Assembly: GCA_945900685.1 (NCBI GenBank)
Contig: CAMDJS010000066.1
Location: 1 to 10,618, forward strand
Direction: 5' to 3'
Length of the DNA: 10,618 nucleotides
DNA from: Bordetella parapertussis
GTDB taxonomy: Bacteria; Pseudomonadota; Gammaproteobacteria; Burkholderiales; Burkholderiaceae_C
The number at the start of each line of letters is the position of its first letter. Within the stretch, counting starts at the first letter, position 1. This document shows positions 7,833 to 10,618 of this stretch, in pieces. The notes below the pieces were generated by a model. It ran no database searches and was not told the origin of the DNA. It saw only the letters and a program-made list of their open reading frames with translations. Position numbers and translations under genes: made by a program.

Positions 7833-7861
7833 CAAAACGCCCACTTTCAGTGGGCGTTTTG
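7833..7861 (+). terminator. Rho-independent terminator of the alpha operon and tRNA-fMet
   Basis: Positions 7833-7845 (CAAAACGCCCACT) pair exactly with 7849-7861 (AGTGGGCGTTTTG), a 13-bp perfect stem with loop TTC. The GC-rich core is followed by TTTT inside the symmetric A/T arms. It lies 4 nt after the tRNA CCA end. The A-run on the left arm means it could also work for transcription from the other side, although no gene points that way here. Confidence 0.9.
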
Positions 7862-7893
7862 CATTGATTCAGGGCCCACTTTCAGTGGGCGTT
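7839..7893 (+). repeat. Direct repeat of the terminator core (20-nt copies at 7839-7858 and 7874-7893)
   Basis: The 20-nt word running from GCCCACTTTC to AGTGGGCGTT occurs exactly twice, with starts 35 nt apart. After it, the first copy reads TTGCATTG and the second GCATGG, so the similarity continues as GCAT once a TT is removed. The second copy can still form a 7-bp stem, GCCCACT 7874-7880 with AGTGGGC 7884-7890, but has lost the T run. It lies 27 nt before the hydrolase ATG. This looks like a local tandem duplication of the terminator followed by decay of the second copy. Confidence 0.85.
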
Positions 7894-7920
7894 GCATGGA
7901 ACAAGCCGTTCACAAACCCC

Positions 7921-8745
7921 ATGGCACACACACTGACACAGGTACAAACCAAAGCCCAACGCATTGAATTGCACACACCCAGCGGCGTGCAAGTCTGGCA
8001 TGTGTGGAACCGGGACGCAGGCCAGCCATTGGTGTTGTTGCACGGCGGCAGTGGCAGTTGGAACCATTGGGTACGCAATGTAGAAGCACTCAGCCAACAG
8101 CGTGCGGTGTGGGCGCTGGACACACCGGGCTTGGGTGACTCAGAGTTACCACCAGGCGCGGCAGATGCCGACGATTTACACCATCCCCTAGAGCAAGGTT
8201 TGCAATTGCTGTTTGCAGACCAAGCGCTGGATCTTGTCGGTTTTTCTTTCGGTGGGTTGATCGCAGGATTTTTGGCGGCTGCATACCCAGCGCGGATCAA
8301 GCGTTTGGTGTTGGTGGGTATTCCGGGCTTGGGCTTGTCCAACCAGATAGCGAACATGCGGGGCTTTCGCGCAGACATGACGCAGCAGCAGCGGTATGAA
8401 GTGCATCGCAATAACTTGCTCGCCATCATGCTGTTTGATGACGCACTCATCACAGACGAATTATTGGAAATGCAAGAACACAATGTGCAGCGAGACCGCT
8501 TGCGCAAAAGACGCATTGCACGCAGTGACGCGATGTTGCCCTTGCAAAAAATGTGGCAGTGCCCGGTGTATGGCATCTGGGGTGAATATGATGCCCTCTA
8601 CCAAGACAGCCTGCACAAAATCAAAGCGCTACTTTGCGACTGTGACTTAAAAGAATTCCATGTGGTGCCGCAAGCAGGCCATTGGGTGCAGTATGAAAAG
8701 GCGCAGGCATTCAATGAAATGCTGCTGAATTGCCTGGCAGATTGA
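7921..8745 (+). CDS. Alpha/beta-hydrolase fold protein
   Basis: From ATG 7921 the product is 274 residues. It has the layout of an alpha/beta-hydrolase: oxyanion-hole segment LLHGGSGSW (39-47), strand-turn LDTPGLGDS (66-74), nucleophile elbow GFSFGG with Ser109, a helical cap region (about 140-205), acid residue in WGEYD (Asp224), and AGHWVQYE with His254. The Ser-Asp-His triad is thus complete. There is no signal peptide, so it is probably cytoplasmic. The substrate cannot be told; esterase, C-C hydrolase or lactonase are possible. The frame is open upstream through both terminator copies (TTG 7864, GTG 7885), but those starts would lie in the hairpins. No good ribosome binding site precedes ATG 7921, so the start is less certain than the fold. 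Confidence 0.88.
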   Translation: MAHTLTQVQTKAQRIELHTPSGVQVWHVWNRDAGQPLVLLHGGSGSWNHWVRNVEALSQQRAVWALDTPGLGDSELPPGAADADDLHHPLEQGLQLLFADQALDLVGFSFGGLIAGFLAAAYPARIKRLVLVGIPGLGLSNQIANMRGFRADMTQQQRYEVHRNNLLAIMLFDDALITDELLEMQEHNVQRDRLRKRRIARSDAMLPLQKMWQCPVYGIWGEYDALYQDSLHKIKALLCDCDLKEFHVVPQAGHWVQYEKAQAFNEMLLNCLAD

Positions 8746-8757
8746 TGGGCGCACAAT
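8730..8757 (+). promoter_or_regulatory. Possible promoter for the DUF1840 gene (leaderless)
   Basis: TTGCCT at 8730-8735 (four of six matches to TTGACA) and CACAAT at 8752-8757 (four of six to TATAAT) are separated by 16 nt. The next ATG, 8764, begins 6 nt after the -10, so transcription would start at or next to the start codon. The same ATG lacks a recognisable ribosome binding site, which fits a leaderless mRNA. Both hexamers are imperfect, so confidence is modest. Confidence 0.35.
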
Positions 8758-8763
8758 AGGCGC

Positions 8764-9087
8764 ATGCTCTATAAATTCAAATCCAAAGCCGCCGCTGACC
8801 TGATACTGCTTGAACCCCAAGGCAAACAGTTTTTACAACTCATTGGCAAACAGGTTGATACCAAAGGCATCATCGAACCGGCCGATATGCCAGCGGCCAT
8901 CGCCGCACTGCAAGCGGCCATCACAGCGCAAGAGGCTGAGCAGCAAGCCGCCAAAGAACAAGCTACAGAAAAAGGGCAAACTGCTCCGGTGTTTGAGAGC
9001 ATCAGTTTGCGCCAGCGCTGCAAACCCATCATTGACATGCTCAAACGTTGCCAGCACGAACAACAGCCCATTGTTTGGGGTGTGTGA
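8764..9087 (+). CDS. DUF1840-family protein
   Basis: The product is 107 residues, starting MLYKFKSKAAADLILLEPQG. The N-terminal half (MLYKFKSKAA, LLEPQGKQFLQLIGK, GIIEPADMPAAIAAL) fits my memory of DUF1840, a small family found mainly in Burkholderiales with no known biochemical role. The middle (about 49-72) is rich in Ala, Gln and Glu and likely a helix. The C-terminal part (SISLRQRCKPIIDMLKRCQH) is also helical. There is no signal peptide or membrane segment. The gene starts 18 nt after the hydrolase stop, and its TGA is directly followed by the srkA ATG, so it is probably co-translated with that kinase. The function is unknown; the family name is recognition, not a search. Confidence 0.8.
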   Translation: MLYKFKSKAAADLILLEPQGKQFLQLIGKQVDTKGIIEPADMPAAIAALQAAITAQEAEQQAAKEQATEKGQTAPVFESISLRQRCKPIIDMLKRCQHEQQPIVWGV

Positions 9088-10116
9088 ATGGCCCATCCCT
9101 ACCAGGTACTCACGCCGTCGGTGGTGTTGGACGCGTTAAGCGGTTTGGGTCTGGCGGTGGATGGGCGATTGAGTGCACTCAGCTCGTATGAAAACCGCGT
9201 CTACCTGGCGCATTTAGACGACGACAGTTCGGTGGTCGCCAAGTTTTACCGCCCGGCGCGTTGGAGCGAAGCGCAAATCCGCGAGGAACACAGTTTCACC
9301 GCAGAGTTGGTGGCCGAAGACATCCCGGTGGTCGGTCCGCTGCTTTTAAACGGCATGAGCCTGCATGAAGCCCGAGTGGTGCATGACGGTGTGGACGGTC
9401 ATTTCTGGTTCAGCGTCAGCCCGCGTCGCGGCGGGCGTGCGCCCGAGTTGGACGACCCCGAGGTGTTGATGTGGATAGGCCGCTTGATGGCACGCATGCA
9501 TTTGGTCGGCGAGCGACACGCATTTGCTGTCAGGCCTGCATTGAACCTGCACACCTTTGGCGAGCTGCCGCGCGACCAATTGGTGTCGCAACAGCAAATA
9601 GCGCCAGAGGTGCAGCAGCAGTGGCTGGACTTGTGCAACCAAGCCTTGGCGTTGGTGAAACAACAGATGCCGACAGAACTGAAGTTGTTGCGCTTGCACG
9701 GCGACTGTCACCCCGGTAATATTTTGTGGACACCTGAAGGCATGCCCGAACCCGGGCCGCATTTTGTCGACATGGACGATGCGCGCATGGGCCCTGCGGT
9801 GCAAGACCTGTGGATGCTGGTGCACGGTGACACGGCAGAGCGCTGCCAGAAAATGGAAATCGTGCTGGAAGGTTATGAGAGCGTGCGCCGCTTTGACCGG
9901 CGTGAATTGCAATGCATAGAACCGCTGCGAACCCTGCGCATCATCCATTACAGCGCCTGGCTAGCCGGGCGGCAAGACGACCCGGCATTTCCCATGCACT
10001 TTCCGTGGTTTGGTACGGCTGACTATTGGCGCGGTCAGTGCGATACCTTGGGTGAGCAAATAGAGGCCATGCAATCTGACGAAGCAGGCAGCAGCTACTT
10101 GTCAGATTGGCCGTGA
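9088..10116 (+). CDS. srkA: SrkA/YihE-type stress response kinase
   Basis: The product is 342 residues (E. coli SrkA is 328). It belongs to the aminoglycoside-phosphotransferase-like protein kinases. Visible landmarks are LSSYENRVYL at 31-40 (nucleotide-binding loop of this family), Lys52 in VVAKFYRP (ATP contact), the catalytic loop HGDCHPGN at 204-211 with Asp206 as likely proton acceptor and Asn211 for Mg, and VDMDD with Asp228 as the second Mg ligand. The C-terminal helices carry RTLRIIHYSAWLAGR. In E. coli the enzyme is a cytoplasmic Ser/Thr kinase counteracting stress-induced cell death. GGGGTG at 9077-9082 can act as ribosome binding site. The ATG follows the DUF1840 stop with no gap. 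Confidence 0.93.
   Translation: MAHPYQVLTPSVVLDALSGLGLAVDGRLSALSSYENRVYLAHLDDDSSVVAKFYRPARWSEAQIREEHSFTAELVAEDIPVVGPLLLNGMSLHEARVVHDGVDGHFWFSVSPRRGGRAPELDDPEVLMWIGRLMARMHLVGERHAFAVRPALNLHTFGELPRDQLVSQQQIAPEVQQQWLDLCNQALALVKQQMPTELKLLRLHGDCHPGNILWTPEGMPEPGPHFVDMDDARMGPAVQDLWMLVHGDTAERCQKMEIVLEGYESVRRFDRRELQCIEPLRTLRIIHYSAWLAGRQDDPAFPMHFPWFGTADYWRGQCDTLGEQIEAMQSDEAGSSYLSDWP
10072..10109. repeat. Inverted repeat at the srkA/htpG convergent junction
   Basis: CAATCTGAC (10072-10080) is an exact 9-bp inverted repeat of GTCAGATTG (10101-10109). The stem can be lengthened by AAG 10082-10084 with CTT 10098-10100 if one G is bulged, giving 12 bp around a 13-nt loop. It lies inside the last codons of srkA, ending 5 nt before the stop codon, and 11 nt beyond the htpG stop when read from the other strand. 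No T run follows on either strand, so it is not a classical terminator. Confidence 0.6.
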
Positions 10117-10120
10117 AGAC

Positions 10121-10618
10121 TTAAACCAACAAAGCATTCACCCGCTTCACATACGCGGCAGGGTCATCTGGCAAACCGCCTTCAGCCAGCAGCGCTTGGT
10201 CAAACAGAATATGCGCCAAGTCATGGAAATGAATTTGCCCGGCATCACTGTCGATTTTTTTCACCAGCGCATGTTCGGGGTTGATTTCCAAAATCGGTTT
10301 GGCCTCCGGTGCGTTTTGTCCGGCTTGTTTCAACATGCGCGCCATTTGCAAAGACACACCGTGGTCTTTCACCACCAAACACGCCGGTGAATCCACCAAG
10401 CGGGTGGTGATGCGCACGTCCTCGGCTTTGTCTTTCAACGCTTCTTTCAGCTTGGCTAGCAAAGGCTTCATGCTGTCGGCAGCGGCCTCGGCGGCTTTTT
10501 TCTCTTCTTCGTCTTGCAGCTTGCCCAAGTCGAAAGCGCCTTTGGCCACGCTTTGCAGTGGCGTGCCGTCAAACTCGTTCAAAAAGCCCAAGGCCCATTC
10601 GTCGACCCGGTCAGACAT
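10121..10618 (-). CDS. htpG: Chaperone HtpG (Hsp90), C-terminal part (partial)
   Basis: The - strand frame ends at TAA (10121-10123) and runs off the right edge. The visible 165 residues are the end of the middle domain and the C-terminal dimerisation domain of HtpG. Typical blocks are SDRVDEWALGFLNEFDGTPL, DVRITTRLVDSPACLVV, MARMLKQAGQNAPEAKPILE with INPEHALVKK, and FDQALLAEGGLPDDPAAYVK followed by RVNALLV. HtpG is the cytosolic bacterial Hsp90, an ATP-dependent dimeric chaperone; its ATPase domain lies outside the window. The Met codon at the very edge is internal to the gene, not a start. It converges on srkA with 4 nt between stop codons. Confidence 0.95.
   Translation of the reverse strand: MSDRVDEWALGFLNEFDGTPLQSVAKGAFDLGKLQDEEEKKAAEAAADSMKPLLAKLKEALKDKAEDVRITTRLVDSPACLVVKDHGVSLQMARMLKQAGQNAPEAKPILEINPEHALVKKIDSDAGQIHFHDLAHILFDQALLAEGGLPDDPAAYVKRVNALLV

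Noticed and set aside
7869..8576. A 235-codon open frame on the - strand across the hydrolase gene.
   Set aside because: The + strand frame has a complete catalytic triad and fold; the opposite frame is Ser/Cys/Pro-rich and unrecognisable, and it would start inside the hydrolase gene.
9346..9948. A 200-codon open frame on the - strand inside srkA.
   Set aside because: It is antisense to a clear kinase gene and is His/Gln-rich low-quality sequence.
10616..10618. The Met codon at the right edge as the start of a small 165-residue gene.
   Set aside because: The sequence is the C-terminal region of HtpG, so the frame must continue beyond the window.

Overview
The window comes from a betaproteobacterium, most likely Burkholderiales and probably Comamonadaceae or a close relative. 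This rests on three things: infA lies between secY and rpmJ inside the ribosomal-protein cluster; the L36 protein is a 37-residue form ending in [10 protein letters not shown]; and the S8, S11, L18 and RpoA sequences have the Burkholderiales character. The family assignment is recognition from memory, not a computed tree.

Positions 1-7730 hold the downstream part of the spc operon run together with the alpha operon, all on the + strand: rplE (3' end only), rpsN, rpsH, rplF, rplR, rpsE, rpmD, rplO, secY, infA, rpmJ, rpsM, rpsK, rpsD, rpoA, rplQ. Together they supply ribosomal subunits, the SecY translocon channel, initiation factor IF-1 and the RNA polymerase alpha subunit. No gene is broken. 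Three starts are not ATG: GTG for rpsN and rpsD, TTG for secY. Up to infA the gaps are 8-20 nt. The gaps infA-rpmJ (65 nt), rpsK-rpsD (85 nt), rpsD-rpoA (109 nt) and rpoA-rplQ (84 nt) are much longer, and every one of them holds one to three inverted repeats able to form RNA hairpins.

An initiator tRNA-fMet(CAT) with encoded CCA starts 21 nt after rplQ (7752-7828). A strong intrinsic terminator follows at 7833-7861, and a 20-nt exact copy of its core recurs 35 nt downstream.

Positions 7921-10116 hold three more + strand genes: an alpha/beta-hydrolase with an intact Ser-Asp-His triad, a short DUF1840-type protein, and an SrkA/YihE-type stress-response kinase whose ATG directly follows the DUF1840 stop. 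The 3' part of htpG (Hsp90 chaperone) runs in from the right edge on the - strand and ends 4 nt from the srkA stop. A long inverted repeat covers the end of srkA at this convergent junction.

Most of the window is ordinary, highly conserved housekeeping DNA. I found no mobile element, CRISPR array or defence-type system. The points worth a second look are the hairpin-bearing gaps of the alpha operon, the initiator tRNA placed after rplQ, the duplicated terminator core, a possible leaderless promoter for the DUF1840 gene, and the inverted repeat at the srkA/htpG junction.
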